A stretch of 64,000 nucleotides of DNA from Myxococcus qinghaiensis (GCF_024198215.1 NZ_JAKCFA010000004.1:489713-553712); one strand, 5' to 3'; counted from the first letter of the stretch, positions 15,535 to 25,297 are shown. Translations and numbers: made by a program. Notes: generated by a model not told the origin, from the sequence alone.

Positions 15535-15829
15535 ATTGTGCGCTGGGATTGCGCAGGTGCGCGAAGCACTCCAAGTCGACGGCGCGCGGGTCGACATGCA
15601 CGAAGGAGGTGGTTCCGTCCGGGTGAATGGGAGCAGCGTCGATGCAGTCCTCGGCCGTGACGCCCCCGAGGCGCGCCAGCTTCTCGTCGTCATTCACGTA
15701 GTAGTCGTCCGCGTCCGGGTTGGCGTCTGGGCGGAGGCCGCCGCGCAACACCGCGAAGATGCGGACCTTCTGCCTCCGGAGGCCGGGGATTTCGTTGCCG
15801 AGGTAGGTGGTGTCGGTGCCGATAACCAT
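15533..15829 (-). CDS. small phage protein (early unit)
   Basis: 98 aa from ATG 15829, with AGGGAGA upstream. Opens MVIGTDTTYLGNEIPGLRRQ and is rich in acidic and Tyr residues (ADDYYVNDDEK). No recognised family. Sole gene behind E4; its stop overlaps E3 by 2 nt. Confidence 0.7.
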   Translation of the reverse strand: MVIGTDTTYLGNEIPGLRRQKVRIFAVLRGGLRPDANPDADDYYVNDDEKLARLGGVTAEDCIDAAPIHPDGTTSFVHVDPRAVDLECFAHLRNPSAQ

Positions 15830-15865
15830 AGGTGTCTCCCTGGCGCGCAGTTGGGCGGCGCGGAA

Positions 15866-15900
15866 GACATACACGCTCTGTCTTCGAGACATATCAAGTC
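15866..15900 (-). promoter_or_regulatory. early element E4 (35 nt)
   Basis: Minus strand GACTTGATAT ... ACAGAGCGTGTATGTC, nearly identical to E3 at the downstream end. Ends 37 nt before the start at 15829. Confidence 0.65.
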
Positions 15901-15967
15901 GGGGAGAGAGGGATTCGGGACACCCCTGGGTATGGCGGCCGCAGGGGTGTTTGCTGGCAGTGTATGC

Positions 15968-16405
15968 CTATTGACTGGACTCTCCCGGGGCGCGGGGCTG
16001 CTCGTCGGCGGACACCGCGATGCACAAGCCCTGCGGAAACCAGCGCTCGCGAGCCTCCTGGGAAAGGGGCCGCATCAGCACCTTGCCGGCGCTGCCCCCC
16101 TTGGGCTTGAGCACCGTGTGCAGGCGCCCGCGCTGGACGAGTTCCGCGTGGATGTGGCCGACGAGGAGTCGGTGGAGATGGCCGAAGCTGCCTGGCGCCG
16201 GATGCTCCGGCTCGCTCTCGGCGGCGCGGATGAGAAACTCGGTGGAGCGGCAGGCGGGACAGGGAGGGAGCTGGACGAGGCCGTCGTCCACGTCCTCCCG
16301 ACGGGCGACGCCGACCTCTAGGGTGTCGAGGGAGAGTCGATTGCCGCTGCCGCACCGGGCGCAGCGCTGAAGTACGTCCTCGCTGGTGACTTCGTGAATG
16401 GCCAT
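15968..16405 (-). CDS. zinc-ribbon phage protein
   Basis: 145 aa. Two CxxC pairs (CARCGSGN near residue 15 and CPACRST near 50) make a zinc ribbon; the remainder is His/Glu-rich with a helical C-terminus. It sits 10 nt after the tail fibre gene and probably ends that late transcription unit. No specific family; it may be a virion or chaperone protein. Confidence 0.7.
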   Translation of the reverse strand: MAIHEVTSEDVLQRCARCGSGNRLSLDTLEVGVARREDVDDGLVQLPPCPACRSTEFLIRAAESEPEHPAPGSFGHLHRLLVGHIHAELVQRGRLHTVLKPKGGSAGKVLMRPLSQEARERWFPQGLCIAVSADEQPRAPGESSQ

Positions 16406-16415
16406 GGGGGCGCCC

Positions 16416-18326
16416 TTACGCGACAGCGGTGTACGAGCCGAACCAGTACGTCGCGGCGAGGCCTGGGAGGGTTTGGTGGCTGTAGAAGGCGAAGCCGTCT
16501 CTGTCCGGCACCATGACGGTGGGGTTGCCGACGAAGCTTCCGCTGGTGGCGTAGGCGCTGAGGGTGATGGAGGAGGGCGCGGTGGGGAAGCGACTGCGGA
16601 ACGTCACCGAGCCGCCTCCGGCCAGGCTGTCGTGAGCGACGGTGTCGCTGTTGCTGTACTGGAGGCCGAGCCGGCCCACCTCGCGCACGCTGCCCGCCAA
16701 CTCGAAGGAGGTGTTGCTGGCGGTGCTACTCAGCGGGAGTCGCAACGTGCGCGTCCAGGAGGCGAAGGTGGCGGTGAGGCTGGCGTCATGGAGGAACTCG
16801 GCCTCGTTGCGTGAGAGGCGGAAACCGCCCGCCGCCGCCCCGGTGGTGTCGCGGGCCCAGGCGCTCCCATTCCAGGCGGCGTTGAGGGTGAACCACACCG
16901 AGTCGCCGTCAGCGTAGAGGCGCAGCCGCGCGGCTGCGCCGCCCGCGCCCTGGGTGTCGAGGAGAAGGACGCGACCGGCGCCCAGGACGGGCTGGAGGAT
17001 GGCCTTGTGCTGGCCCGCGGACGTCTCATTGCCGCGGAAGTGCCCTCCGCTGAAGGCCCCGAGGACTTCGGCGAGGGCGGCTTCCACGGTGCCAGCCGTG
17101 AGGAGGTCGCCCGTGTCCGCGACGGAGACGGCGGAGGCCGCGTGGGCCCCAGCTCCCTGGGTGACGTGCCCATTGAGGAAGCCCAGCAGCGCGGCCACCT
17201 GCTGCCGCAGGCTGCTGGCGGGGAGGGCGTGGGGCGTCCCGGCCAGCGCGTCTCCTCCGACGCGAGAAGCACCGGGGCTTCCGGCCGTCGTCTCTCCGAG
17301 GCGGGTGACGACCTCCTGGAGTTGAGCCTGCACGCTGGTGCTGCTGACGTAGCCATGCGGCGAAGCGCCGATGGCGCTGGCGTGGTGAGCCCCCGTGGCC
17401 GCGCCCTGGTGAGTGTTGACGAAGCCCAGCAGCGAGGCGAGCTGCGCGTCCACGGTGCCCGCCGGCAGGAGATTGGGCGTGCCGGGCACCGCGTCTGCGC
17501 CCACGCGGGAGGCGCCCGGTGTGCCAGCGGTAGCCGAGGAGAGCTTGTCGACGACTTCGTCCACGGCCTCCTGCACGGTGGTGGAGGTGATGAAGCCGTG
17601 GGGCGCGTAGTCCACGGCACCGGCCCCGTGTCGCCGGGCGGCGCCGGAGAAGTGCCCGGCCAGTTCGGCGTCCACCGCGTCCAGTGTCGCCTGCACCGTC
17701 TGGGCGCTGGGGCTCAGGACGTCCCAGGTGCCGCTCTCCACTGCCACTGAGGTGCCCCTCGCGAAGATGAAGGCCTGCCGGCGAGAGGTGTCCAAGTCCG
17801 CGGCGAGAAGCTGCGTCTGCCCGGGGCGCCGACGGACGTCACACAGCAGCAACTCGTCGGGCTGGAGGGCGGGCTTGGGTGCCAGGCCGACGAGGCCCTC
17901 CGGCGCCTGGCGCACCACCAGTTCGAAGGACTCGTCGCGGCGGAAGTACACCTGCTGAGAGTTGCCGTCCGTCCGCGGCTCGGACAGCAGGCGGGTGAAG
18001 CGCAGGAAGATGCCCAGCCACCGCTCGCTGCCGGAGGTGGAGACGTCGGTGGGGATGCCCGACATGTCCACCGCGCAGTCCACCGTCTGCCCGGTGCCGA
18101 AGAAGATGCGCTGGCCGAGGTTGTCGTAGGCGCGTCCCGGGGCCGTCAGGTCGACGGAGAGGTTCGCCACGGGAGAATGCGGCGCGGGCACGGCCCCGGA
18201 GATGACGCCGTGGACGCCCAAGTCAGAGGCGAGGTTTCGGTCGGCCTGCTCCAACTGCGCGAAGGCCAAGTCGAGTTCGGCCTCCGTCACCTTCTGCCTG
18301 AAGAAAAAGTCCAGCCGGTTGCTCAT
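16416..18326 (-). CDS. tail fibre / receptor-binding-like protein
   Basis: 636 aa from ATG 18326 (MSNRLDFFFRQKVTEAELDL), preceded by GGAGGG. The N-terminal ~230 residues are a baseplate-attachment-like domain. Residues ~250-470 contain three loose repeats with TPGASRVGADAVPGTPNLLP and LLGFVNTHQGA-type text, each reading like a trimeric shaft segment with Ala/Gly/His turns. The C-terminus is beta-rich with a plausible receptor-binding tip ending TYWFGSYTAVA. Transcribed from L1. The internal repeats invite recombination and copy-number change. Confidence 0.7.
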   Translation of the reverse strand: MSNRLDFFFRQKVTEAELDLAFAQLEQADRNLASDLGVHGVISGAVPAPHSPVANLSVDLTAPGRAYDNLGQRIFFGTGQTVDCAVDMSGIPTDVSTSGSERWLGIFLRFTRLLSEPRTDGNSQQVYFRRDESFELVVRQAPEGLVGLAPKPALQPDELLLCDVRRRPGQTQLLAADLDTSRRQAFIFARGTSVAVESGTWDVLSPSAQTVQATLDAVDAELAGHFSGAARRHGAGAVDYAPHGFITSTTVQEAVDEVVDKLSSATAGTPGASRVGADAVPGTPNLLPAGTVDAQLASLLGFVNTHQGAATGAHHASAIGASPHGYVSSTSVQAQLQEVVTRLGETTAGSPGASRVGGDALAGTPHALPASSLRQQVAALLGFLNGHVTQGAGAHAASAVSVADTGDLLTAGTVEAALAEVLGAFSGGHFRGNETSAGQHKAILQPVLGAGRVLLLDTQGAGGAAARLRLYADGDSVWFTLNAAWNGSAWARDTTGAAAGGFRLSRNEAEFLHDASLTATFASWTRTLRLPLSSTASNTSFELAGSVREVGRLGLQYSNSDTVAHDSLAGGGSVTFRSRFPTAPSSITLSAYATSGSFVGNPTVMVPDRDGFAFYSHQTLPGLAATYWFGSYTAVA

Positions 18327-18346
18327 GCCTGTGCCCTCCAGAGGAA

Positions 18347-18378
18347 GGCAAAGGCATGGCGCGAGAAATCGGGGACAT
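18347..18378 (-). promoter_or_regulatory. late element L1
   Basis: Minus strand TGTCCCC, 15 nt, then GCCTTTGCC. It is followed by GCCTTCC-TCT-GGAGGGC, which can fold over the Shine-Dalgarno sequence of the fibre gene. Confidence 0.7.
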
Positions 18379-18420
18379 GGTGAGCGACTATCAGCGCGGG
18401 ACGGTGGCCTCCTCTTGCTC

Positions 18421-18500
18421 GCCGACGCCCAGCTCACAGTGCGCGGGGAGGAGGGGTCAGGGGCTCCACGAGGTCCACGAAGTGGGTGTGGGCGAGCTGC
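18421..18500 (-). pseudogene. decayed duplicate of the 3' end of the gpI-like gene
   Basis: The minus strand encodes [10 protein letters not shown] followed by degraded sequence. It is near-identical to the end of the tail protein gene at 20690-20780. Together with L1/L2 and the two MSNRL starts it shows that about 180 bp is present on both sides of the Mrr-like cargo gene. Confidence 0.7.
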
Positions 18501-18521
18501 GCGCAGGTGCCGGGGGAATGA

Positions 18522-18539
18522 ACGGCTCCCACGAGCCGT
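18522..18539. terminator. small hairpin beside the cargo insertion
   Basis: ACGGCTC-CCAC-GAGCCGT: a 7-bp perfect stem with a 4-nt loop. It could end leftward or rightward transcription at the cargo boundary. Confidence 0.4.
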
Positions 18540-18762
18540 CCTTCATGCCGTGGCGAGGCGTTCAAGGAGCGGGGTGATTTGGACCTGGAGGAGAGCTCCG
18601 TCGACGCGTTCCTCGCCTCGGAGAAAGGGAAGGCTGCGTCGGGAAGGCCGAATGGGGCAAGGGGACGAAGAGCCTGGCCGCTGCAGACGGCGCTGGCCTT
18701 GCTCGCACCACGCGAGAATCGCGCTCTGTGCTTCAGGCGGGACCCAAGTAACATTCGGAAGC

Positions 18763-20487
18763 ATGGACTCTCAGACGGCACTCCGCGAGTTGGAAGCTCA
18801 GCTGGACAAGGACGTCAAGGCCTTGCCGCTCCTGAAACTACCATTTCGGACAGTGCTCTCGGCTCTCTACGGCGTTGTGGATAACCGCTTTCACGGGCCA
18901 CGGACTTCGCCAGAGAGTCGAGAGAACGAAGATGTTGGGTCCGCGATAGTCAATAGACTGTCCTATCTGCTCCCGCTACTCCTCGACTGCCCTGTGGAAC
19001 CGCTGGGACTTAATTTGGCAGATGCCCTAAGCCCGATCACAGCACAATACGGAGTGGAGCTGGCATTCCTTCTGACATATGCCCACTTCAGTGAGCTAAT
19101 GCCCGAGGTTCATCGAGGTTACTACGCGGTAAGCGGAGATGCTGCGTCCGGATTTAGGCTAACACACGCAAGCGACAGCTTTCGCTACTATGAAGCCCGA
19201 GATATCGCACTCACCGAAATCTCCATGCCGTACTATCTCCGGCCGAGACTGACCTTCGAAGCTCAACTGTTCGAACTCGTGAATAGCTTCATTAAACAAA
19301 AGTACAGCCATAAAGGAGGCCTCGTCACGACTGTCACGGTCATCGCAAAGCAGCTCTATGATGAGTTTAGGCTCGGGATTCGTGAGATTCCAATACTGAC
19401 GGGCGAAGGTTGCAGCGCGGCGTTTGGGGTGCCGCTCGAGAAATTCAACCGCTTCCGATCAGCCTGGGCGGGCATCAGTGAGGCTTGCCTTCAGCTAGCT
19501 GAAGCATTTGCACACCGAGCTCGTTCCTCAACTGGCCGGCGTCAGCGCGAACTGTTCTTTGAATGCATGGAGTGGACAGCGCCACTGCTTGGTCGGAATT
19601 TTCTTGAGGGGTTGGTACTTGCTCTTACGGGACTCTCCGGCGCTGAGATTGACCACCTAATGCAGTTCTACTCATTCTCCCCTGCGGAGAAGCGTGCAAG
19701 CCAAGTAGGAGATGGTTTCTTTCCACCGATCGCTCGGCTCCCCGATTCTCTCCATTTCAATCCAGATGCCCTTCGATCAATGCTGTCTAGTCGGAATGTG
19801 CTGTACGCCTTAAACAGGGCGCACACTCAGGTTTTTGATGAACGTGTTTCCGGGCATCTTGAGCCAGCCCTTATCGAAATTGCCAAGCGGCCCCTATCCC
19901 GCCTTCCGGATGTCTTCCTGGCGCAGGAAATCGACTGGGGTGGAGGCGACATCGACCTCCTTGTGTATAGCGAGAGGGAGAATAGAGCTCTCCACATTCA
20001 GGCCAAAGCGGCAATTGCGCCACAAGGTGCACGCATGGTCGCGGCAACTGAAAGTCGAGTAAAGGAGGCTCTTCGTCAACTAAGTGCACTCCGAAAGCTT
20101 CCGCCTGCTCAGATTGATGCGATTGTCGAGAAGGCAATCGGTCGCCCTGTTCGTGACGTGGACTTGGTGGACGTAGTTCTCTGTCGGGCATCTTTCGGCA
20201 CTGCGAAGATATGGGAACGGCTAGGAGCCGTCACCGTTGTCAATCCACCCCTTGTGGCAGCAGTTGTAGAGAGGCTCATTGCCACGTCCAACCCAAGCCC
20301 GATCACTGCATTCGCTGCGACCGTGAAGGAAGTTACTGACGACATTCAGCGTCGAGCCACCACGGGCTGGGAGGAAGCTACGATAGAGCTTGGCCGCACA
20401 ACTCTCACAATACCGTTGCTCAGGCTGGATTCCGCCGTGATTTGGGCGGAGCGTAAACAGGCGTATGAGCGCCTCATGGGCAGGTGA
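18763..20487 (+). CDS. large protein with C-terminal Mrr-like nuclease motif (cargo)
   Basis: 574 aa; start at ATG 18763 (MDSQTALRELEAQLDKDVK). Most of the protein is helical and unrecognised. Around residues 390-420 it carries IDWGGGDIDLLVYSERENRA then LHIQAK, matching the D...(E/Q)xK core of Mrr/PD-(D/E)XK nucleases, where QxK replaces ExK in the Mrr branch. The rest may form a sensor or multimerisation domain. AT content and codon use differ from the phage genes, and the gene is opposite to the late operons, so it is foreign cargo. Likely defence against competing phages (inference). Confidence 0.65.
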   Translation: MDSQTALRELEAQLDKDVKALPLLKLPFRTVLSALYGVVDNRFHGPRTSPESRENEDVGSAIVNRLSYLLPLLLDCPVEPLGLNLADALSPITAQYGVELAFLLTYAHFSELMPEVHRGYYAVSGDAASGFRLTHASDSFRYYEARDIALTEISMPYYLRPRLTFEAQLFELVNSFIKQKYSHKGGLVTTVTVIAKQLYDEFRLGIREIPILTGEGCSAAFGVPLEKFNRFRSAWAGISEACLQLAEAFAHRARSSTGRRQRELFFECMEWTAPLLGRNFLEGLVLALTGLSGAEIDHLMQFYSFSPAEKRASQVGDGFFPPIARLPDSLHFNPDALRSMLSSRNVLYALNRAHTQVFDERVSGHLEPALIEIAKRPLSRLPDVFLAQEIDWGGGDIDLLVYSERENRALHIQAKAAIAPQGARMVAATESRVKEALRQLSALRKLPPAQIDAIVEKAIGRPVRDVDLVDVVLCRASFGTAKIWERLGAVTVVNPPLVAAVVERLIATSNPSPITAFAATVKEVTDDIQRRATTGWEEATIELGRTTLTIPLLRLDSAVIWAERKQAYERLMGR

Positions 20488-20571
20488 AGGTGTCTTAGGG
20501 TATTCCAATTCTGGGTTGTCTGATGTCCCATCCCATCGTGGCCTCATCACAGGATTCTGTCTCCGCTGCGG

Positions 20572-20601
20572 TTAGCTGAAGAGGCCCAACCGGTTGCTCA
20601 T
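20572..20601 (-). pseudogene. nine-codon stub of a fibre gene start
   Basis: ATGAGCAACCGG then a few codons and TAA (protein MSNRLGLFS). The same start and leader as the fibre gene at 18326, so it is the severed copy left behind by the cargo insertion. Confidence 0.7.
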
Positions 20602-20621
20602 GCCTGCGCCCTCCAGAGGAA

Positions 20622-20653
20622 GGCAAAGGCAGGGCGCGAGAAATCGGGGACAT
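20622..20653 (-). promoter_or_regulatory. late element L2 (orphan)
   Basis: TGTCCCC-N15-GCCTTTGCC, near-identical to L1 including the SD hairpin, but it now leads only into the nine-codon stub and then antisense to the cargo gene. Confidence 0.7.
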
Positions 20654-20665
20654 GCCGTAGGGCAT

Positions 20666-22003
20666 TCAGTGCAGCGTCGTCGTCTCGCCCAGCTCGCTGA
20701 GTCCCAGCTCCCAGTGCTCCGGGAGAATGGGCGGCAGGGGCTCCACCAGGTCCACGAAGTGCGTGTGCGCGGGCTTGAGGTACTCGACGAGGGTGCGCAG
20801 GCGCAGGCGCTCCGCGGGCGAGAGGAGACGCTCAACCTCGACGTTGAAGGCGTAGCAGGCGAAGCGCTCCGAGGGGCCCAGCACCCAGTCCACGCCCAGC
20901 TCGGACTCGCCCAGCACGAGGGTGTGCGAGGCGAAGGGGGAGATGGCCCGCACTTCGATTCCGAGGAAGAAGCGGATGGCGTTGCGCAGGCCCAGCGCGG
21001 TGCCCTTCTGCTGGTACATGTCCACGAGGATGGCGGCCAGGCGGCGCCGGGCGAGGACGTCCAGTTCGAAGGCGAAGGGGTTGCCCAAGTCCTGGAGGAT
21101 GGCGTCCAGGAAGGCCTCCGGCGCGCGCTCCAGGTCGAAGACGTCGGGGAAGGCGTCCAAGTCCGAGAGGAGCAAGTCCGTCACCTCCTGGAGACAGGAG
21201 ATGAAGCGGTGCAGGTCGCCCGTCACATCGTCGCGGCGGTTGTGACGGGGCAGCATGTCCCAGAGCTGGAAGCTCCGGGAGGGCGGCCGGGCTGGCCGGA
21301 AGCCAGGAAAGGTGGCGCGGTGGTAGGGGGCGAGCACCGGGTTGCCGCGCGCGTCCGTCACGCCCTCCACGCGCACTTCGTACACCACGTCCGGCGTCAG
21401 TTCCGTGTCGAGGACGAGGTGGACGAGGGGGCCTTCCGCCGCGGCCTCGAGGGAAGCGACTGGGACGGCGGGCGCGCCGCGAGGCGTGAAGGTGAAGCGC
21501 GCCGAGGGCGGCACCCGGACGGACTCGTCGAAGGCGAGGCGCACCGACTTCGGCGCCAGGGCCTGGGCGCCCACGAGCCGGGGGGCCGTCCTGTCCTCCA
21601 CGGTGAAGGTGTACGTCTCGTCGAGGAGGTGCTCGCCGCCGGCCGTGGCGGAGACGACGCGCACGGAGACGGTGGCCTGGCTGGCCAGCGGCACCGCCGG
21701 GTGGAGCACCACACGCAGGGTATCCGCCGTCTGCCTCACCTCCGCCAGAGGCCCTGCGAAGGCGGGCGTTACCTCTGCGCTGGCGCCGCCCTCGAATGCG
21801 AGGACTCCACCCACCCAGACGCGTGTGGCCGCCCGGGCGACGCCGTCCACGCCGACGTCCACCAGCTCCAGTTTCAGCACGGAGTCGACGGGGACGTCCT
21901 CCTCCCCTGGGCCCGGAGCGCGGTTGAGGAGGAGGGGGCGGCGCGTCTCGGCGAAGAGGGAGACGGTGTCGACGTAGAGGGTGGGCAGCTCAACCGTGGC
22001 CAT
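20666..22003 (-). CDS. phage tail protein, P2 gpI-like C-terminus
   Basis: 445 aa. The first ~210 residues are Ig-like, beta-rich ([18 protein letters not shown] ... [15 protein letters not shown]). The C-terminal ~200 match the P2 gpI / tail-protein-I group: [51 protein letters not shown], and a terminal [11 protein letters not shown]. In P2-like phages gpI joins gpJ in the baseplate wedge and links the fibre. Sits between gpJ and the fibre as expected, last gene of the L3 unit. Confidence 0.78.
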   Translation of the reverse strand: MATVELPTLYVDTVSLFAETRRPLLLNRAPGPGEEDVPVDSVLKLELVDVGVDGVARAATRVWVGGVLAFEGGASAEVTPAFAGPLAEVRQTADTLRVVLHPAVPLASQATVSVRVVSATAGGEHLLDETYTFTVEDRTAPRLVGAQALAPKSVRLAFDESVRVPPSARFTFTPRGAPAVPVASLEAAAEGPLVHLVLDTELTPDVVYEVRVEGVTDARGNPVLAPYHRATFPGFRPARPPSRSFQLWDMLPRHNRRDDVTGDLHRFISCLQEVTDLLLSDLDAFPDVFDLERAPEAFLDAILQDLGNPFAFELDVLARRRLAAILVDMYQQKGTALGLRNAIRFFLGIEVRAISPFASHTLVLGESELGVDWVLGPSERFACYAFNVEVERLLSPAERLRLRTLVEYLKPAHTHFVDLVEPLPPILPEHWELGLSELGETTTLH

Positions 22004-22012
22004 GGGGCTTCC

Positions 22013-22408
22013 TCACGGGGAAACGAGCTCCAGGCGGACGCCCACCGTGTGGACGCCGGAGAGTTTCGAGACGTTGGCGGCTATGTCCGTGACGAGGCGC
22101 TCGCGGCCGGGGCGCCCGAGGCAGCGGGCGTACTTCACCCCGCCCACGACGAGGGACGCCTCCCAGGCCAGGCCCGCCGGGGCTGCTGAAGGCACACGGA
22201 GGCGCAAGGCGGCGCGGACCAGGTCCACGCCGGTGACGTCCACGGCTTGCGTCACCTCGGCGAAGTCCCCGGGGGCCAGCTCGAAGCGGCGCCCAGGCTC
22301 CTCGTCGCCGAGGACGAAGAGGTACTCGCCCGAGGCGGGCGTGGCCCGCTGGGGCCGGATGCGCCCCTGGCCCAGGCCGAGGCGACTGGTGAAGGCGGTG
22401 AGGGCCAT
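22013..22408 (-). CDS. phage tail-associated hypothetical protein
   Basis: 131 aa, beta-rich (EYLFVLGDEEPGRRFELAP, LAWEASLVVGGVKYARCLG). Lies between the gpJ/decoration genes and gpI with gaps of 4 and 9 nt. No named family; probably a baseplate-periphery protein. Confidence 0.65.
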   Translation of the reverse strand: MALTAFTSRLGLGQGRIRPQRATPASGEYLFVLGDEEPGRRFELAPGDFAEVTQAVDVTGVDLVRAALRLRVPSAAPAGLAWEASLVVGGVKYARCLGRPGRERLVTDIAANVSKLSGVHTVGVRLELVSP

Positions 22409-22412
22409 GGCT

Positions 22413-23108
22413 TCACACCTGTCGGGACAGCTCGAGCGAGTCGAAATAGGCGCGGCGGGTGACGTCCTTCACCGTGAAGCCGAATCCTCCGCGGCCCGAG
22501 GTGAGGGGCTGGCTGCCGGAGTTGATGCCGAGGGCGTCGTCGATGAAGTCGGCCATGCCCGGCACCGGCTGCCAGTCGGGAGGCGTGCCGAGCGGGTGCG
22601 ATGCCAAGTCGTTGTGGAAGGCCTTGAGGACGACGTCGCCGTTGGCGTTGACGATGACGTCCAGGCGCAGGTGCAGCCAGGTGCCCTGGGTGAAGCTGGC
22701 GGAGGACTTCAGCAAGACACCGGGCCCATCCGCGTCGGGCAGGCCCGTGGCCACCGCGCCCTTGCGCAGCACCACTCGGTGCGGCTCATCGTCGGAGAGG
22801 CCCAGGAGGTAGGCGGAGTCGTTGACGGAGGTGCCCTGGCCGCAGAGGAAGAAGAAGGGGGAGAAGCCGGTGGGGCCGCCGCCCGGCCCGCGCTGGACGC
22901 AGCCGCGGATGCTGCCTCCCTTGGCCATGGGGGCGAAGTCCGGCAGGTTCGCGAAGAGACCCACTGCGCCCTGCGCGGCGGAGAGGGAGTTGAAGGCGAA
23001 GAGGAAGGTGCCGCCGCCCGGGGGACGGGCGATGCCTGCCGTCACGCCCCTGTCCACGGTGGCGATGTCCAGTCCGCCGTTGAGGTAAGTCCAGTCTGCG
23101 AGTGCCAT
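22413..23108 (-). CDS. lectin-like tail decoration protein
   Basis: 231 aa with alternating strands and the concanavalin/laminin-G-like text WLHLRLDVIVNANGDVVLKA and AYFDSLELSRQV near its end. This is typical of sugar-binding jelly-roll domains on phage tails. No catalytic motif. Probably binds cell-surface polysaccharide (inference). Confidence 0.55.
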   Translation of the reverse strand: MALADWTYLNGGLDIATVDRGVTAGIARPPGGGTFLFAFNSLSAAQGAVGLFANLPDFAPMAKGGSIRGCVQRGPGGGPTGFSPFFFLCGQGTSVNDSAYLLGLSDDEPHRVVLRKGAVATGLPDADGPGVLLKSSASFTQGTWLHLRLDVIVNANGDVVLKAFHNDLASHPLGTPPDWQPVPGMADFIDDALGINSGSQPLTSGRGGFGFTVKDVTRRAYFDSLELSRQV

Positions 23109-23115
23109 GGTGTCC

Positions 23116-23646
23116 TCACTGCGTGGCGGCCAGAGGCCACCCCGTGTCGAAGTCCTCGGTGGGCTGCGTGGTGTTGAAGAGGGCCACGCGGGCCGTCACG
23201 TCCTCCCATCGCCAGGCGTAGGCCTCGTTGGTGTGCCAGCGCTGCTCGAAGTCCTCCCGCGGCGAGTCGCTGAAGAGGCCCGCCGTGGAGGTGACGTCCA
23301 TCCAGCTCGTGAGGAAGGGCCCCTGGCCCCACGTCTCGACGGCCTGCCCCTCGAAGCGGTGCGGGACGAGCTGCGCGGGCGGCAGTTCGAAGAGGAAACC
23401 GTCGTTGTCCCAGCCCCAGGAGAAGGACTCGAAGCCCTCGCGCTGGCCAGAGAAGAAGGCGAGGGCGACGGAGACGTCGGAGAGGGAGGCTCGCCACACG
23501 TACCAGCGCTCGAAGTCCTCGCAGGACTCCTCCGGCACACCGAAGCCCGCCAGGGCTTCGAGGCGCGTCACCGTCGTCAGCGCCCAGTGCTCCGCCTCGC
23601 CGGGTCGGGCGCCCGCATCCTCGAAGCTGGGGTTGAGGAGGGCCAT
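23116..23646 (-). CDS. tail decoration protein with repeated EDFE-W motifs
   Basis: 176 aa. Opens [20 protein letters not shown] and has four related segments with (E/D)-x-F-(E/D)...W ([39 protein letters not shown]). The NPSFED start resembles carbohydrate-binding-type beta-sandwich modules. Follows gpJ by 1 nt, so it is made with the baseplate. Function inferred from position only. Confidence 0.6.
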   Translation of the reverse strand: MALLNPSFEDAGARPGEAEHWALTTVTRLEALAGFGVPEESCEDFERWYVWRASLSDVSVALAFFSGQREGFESFSWGWDNDGFLFELPPAQLVPHRFEGQAVETWGQGPFLTSWMDVTSTAGLFSDSPREDFEQRWHTNEAYAWRWEDVTARVALFNTTQPTEDFDTGWPLAATQ

Positions 23647-23647
23647 G

Positions 23648-25177
23648 TCAGAGCAGTCCCCCGGTGTCGCCGTCCTGGAGCGTGACGCTACCCAGCGCCG
23701 GCAGCTCCCGCACCGTCAGCTCCACATCCGCGGGCAGACCGTTGAGCGTCAAGTCCATGCGCGCGTCGCCCAGCTTCCGCACGCCGGGCACGTCGCGGAT
23801 GACGTTGAAGACGTCAGACCAGGCCACCTCGCCGGACGGGAAGCCCTGCGCGTCCTTGAGGTTGAAGCCGAAGTCGATGCGCGGGTTGGGCGTGCCATCC
23901 GGCTCGCTGACGCGGAAGTGGACGGCCAGCGCCTGGCGGATGCGCGCGGCGACGTCCTGGACCGAAGCACCCTGGCGCAGGAAGAGGCGCGCGGAGATGT
24001 CCACGCGCCGGTACACCGGCTCCTGGACGCTCACCTGGAAGGTGAGGGTGCAGGGGTAGACTTCCGTCACCTGCCGCAGCACCTGGGCCTTGAGCGCGGG
24101 CGTGGGGACTCCGCCGCCCCGGGGCACCACGTAGAGGATGCCGGCATTCTCCCCGATGGTGGCGTCTTCGTTGAACGTCAGCATGAGGGCACGTGCCACG
24201 CTGGGGAGGCGCCGTGCGTTGATTTCGAAGTCCTCACGGGAGACGGTGCGCGTCAGGGCCCGAAGACTCTCGGGGGCGAGCAGCTTCGCGGAGGCCACCG
24301 TCTGCCTGTCCGCGCCGCCCGAGGCGGAAGCGGGGTTGTGGACGGACACCTGCACCGCGTGGCCGTGGGCGTCCCGGAAGCTGCCCTCCACGACGACGAG
24401 GCGCCCCGCGTCCACGTTGCCGGCCGCGCCGCCACCCGTCTTGTACACCACCGCCACGGTGCCAGCGGGCGGTAGGCCGTTGGTGCCGGTGCCGAAGCGG
24501 ACGGTGGCTTTGTCCCCCTGGTCGACGCTGACGAGGAGGTGAGCGTCGGAGGCGCGGGAGTTGAGGAAGGTGTCCACCTCGCTGAAGGCGCCCTGGGCGG
24601 TGGACACGCGGGTGGAGCCGTCGAGATAGGGGGCGAAGTCCAGGTGCGCTTCGAAGTCGGCGAGGCCGCGCGCGTCGAAGAGCTGGGTGTGCGTCTTCGA
24701 ATGCTCCACCACCGCGAGGATGCGCGGCGGGTTGGCGCCGGCCGGAATGGTAACGGGCGAGAGGAGCTGGAAGCGGACGGCTTCCGTCACCTCCTGTGTG
24801 CGGACGACGGTGCCGGTGGGGAAGGTAACGGGGGCGGAGGGAGGCTGGGCCAGGCGCAGCTCCACCTCGGCCGTGGCCGCCTGGGCACCGTGAAGCCGGT
24901 AGCCCAGCATGCGCGCCAGGGCGATGACGTTGCGGCGCTGGGTAGCCGTGGAGAGGCGGGACTCGCGAGCGAGGTTGTCCTGGTACGTGCTGAGGACGTC
25001 GCCGACGAAGGCGTACATCTCCAGCAGGACATTGCCGAAGCTCGCGACGTCGAAGTCCGTCCAGTCCGGGAAGACACTCTTCACGAGTGCCATGAGGCGG
25101 GCGCGCAGTGCGTCGAAGTCGCGGTGGGTATAGTCGGTGGACGCGGGAAGAAGTGGCACGTCGGCGAAGGCCTCCAC
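23648..25177 (-). CDS. baseplate J-like protein
   Basis: 509 aa from GTG 25177 (a second GTG at 25159 has a better-spaced GGAGG). N-terminal [17 protein letters not shown] and [20 protein letters not shown] are typical of Baseplate_J. The middle has [20 protein letters not shown] and the C-terminus the strand-rich [20 protein letters not shown] region. In P2 and contractile injection systems gpJ forms the baseplate wedge with gpI and gp25/gpW. First gene of the L3 unit. Confidence 0.9.
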   Translation of the reverse strand: MEAFADVPLLPASTDYTHRDFDALRARLMALVKSVFPDWTDFDVASFGNVLLEMYAFVGDVLSTYQDNLARESRLSTATQRRNVIALARMLGYRLHGAQAATAEVELRLAQPPSAPVTFPTGTVVRTQEVTEAVRFQLLSPVTIPAGANPPRILAVVEHSKTHTQLFDARGLADFEAHLDFAPYLDGSTRVSTAQGAFSEVDTFLNSRASDAHLLVSVDQGDKATVRFGTGTNGLPPAGTVAVVYKTGGGAAGNVDAGRLVVVEGSFRDAHGHAVQVSVHNPASASGGADRQTVASAKLLAPESLRALTRTVSREDFEINARRLPSVARALMLTFNEDATIGENAGILYVVPRGGGVPTPALKAQVLRQVTEVYPCTLTFQVSVQEPVYRRVDISARLFLRQGASVQDVAARIRQALAVHFRVSEPDGTPNPRIDFGFNLKDAQGFPSGEVAWSDVFNVIRDVPGVRKLGDARMDLTLNGLPADVELTVRELPALGSVTLQDGDTGGLL

Positions 25178-25182
25178 CAGGA

Positions 25183-25217
25183 GACAAAGGCCTTCGGCCC
25201 ACTTCTTCAGGGGACAC
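25183..25217 (-). promoter_or_regulatory. late element L3 (18-nt spacing)
   Basis: TGTCCCC, 18 nt, GCCTTTGTC. The gpJ GTG start follows after only 8 nt, inside the inverted repeat GTCTCC-TGGT-GGAGGC. Confidence 0.65.
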
Positions 25218-25297
25218 GGGATGTCGCTTTCGTTCCGTTGAGTTCGTTCAATTCTGAAGTGCGTCCCAACGAAATCGGAACAAGCCCATTAGTGAGG

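Noticed and set aside
20594..22189. 531-codon plus-strand frame
   Set aside because: Antisense to the gpI-like gene; Gly/Val/Glu-rich shadow without motifs.
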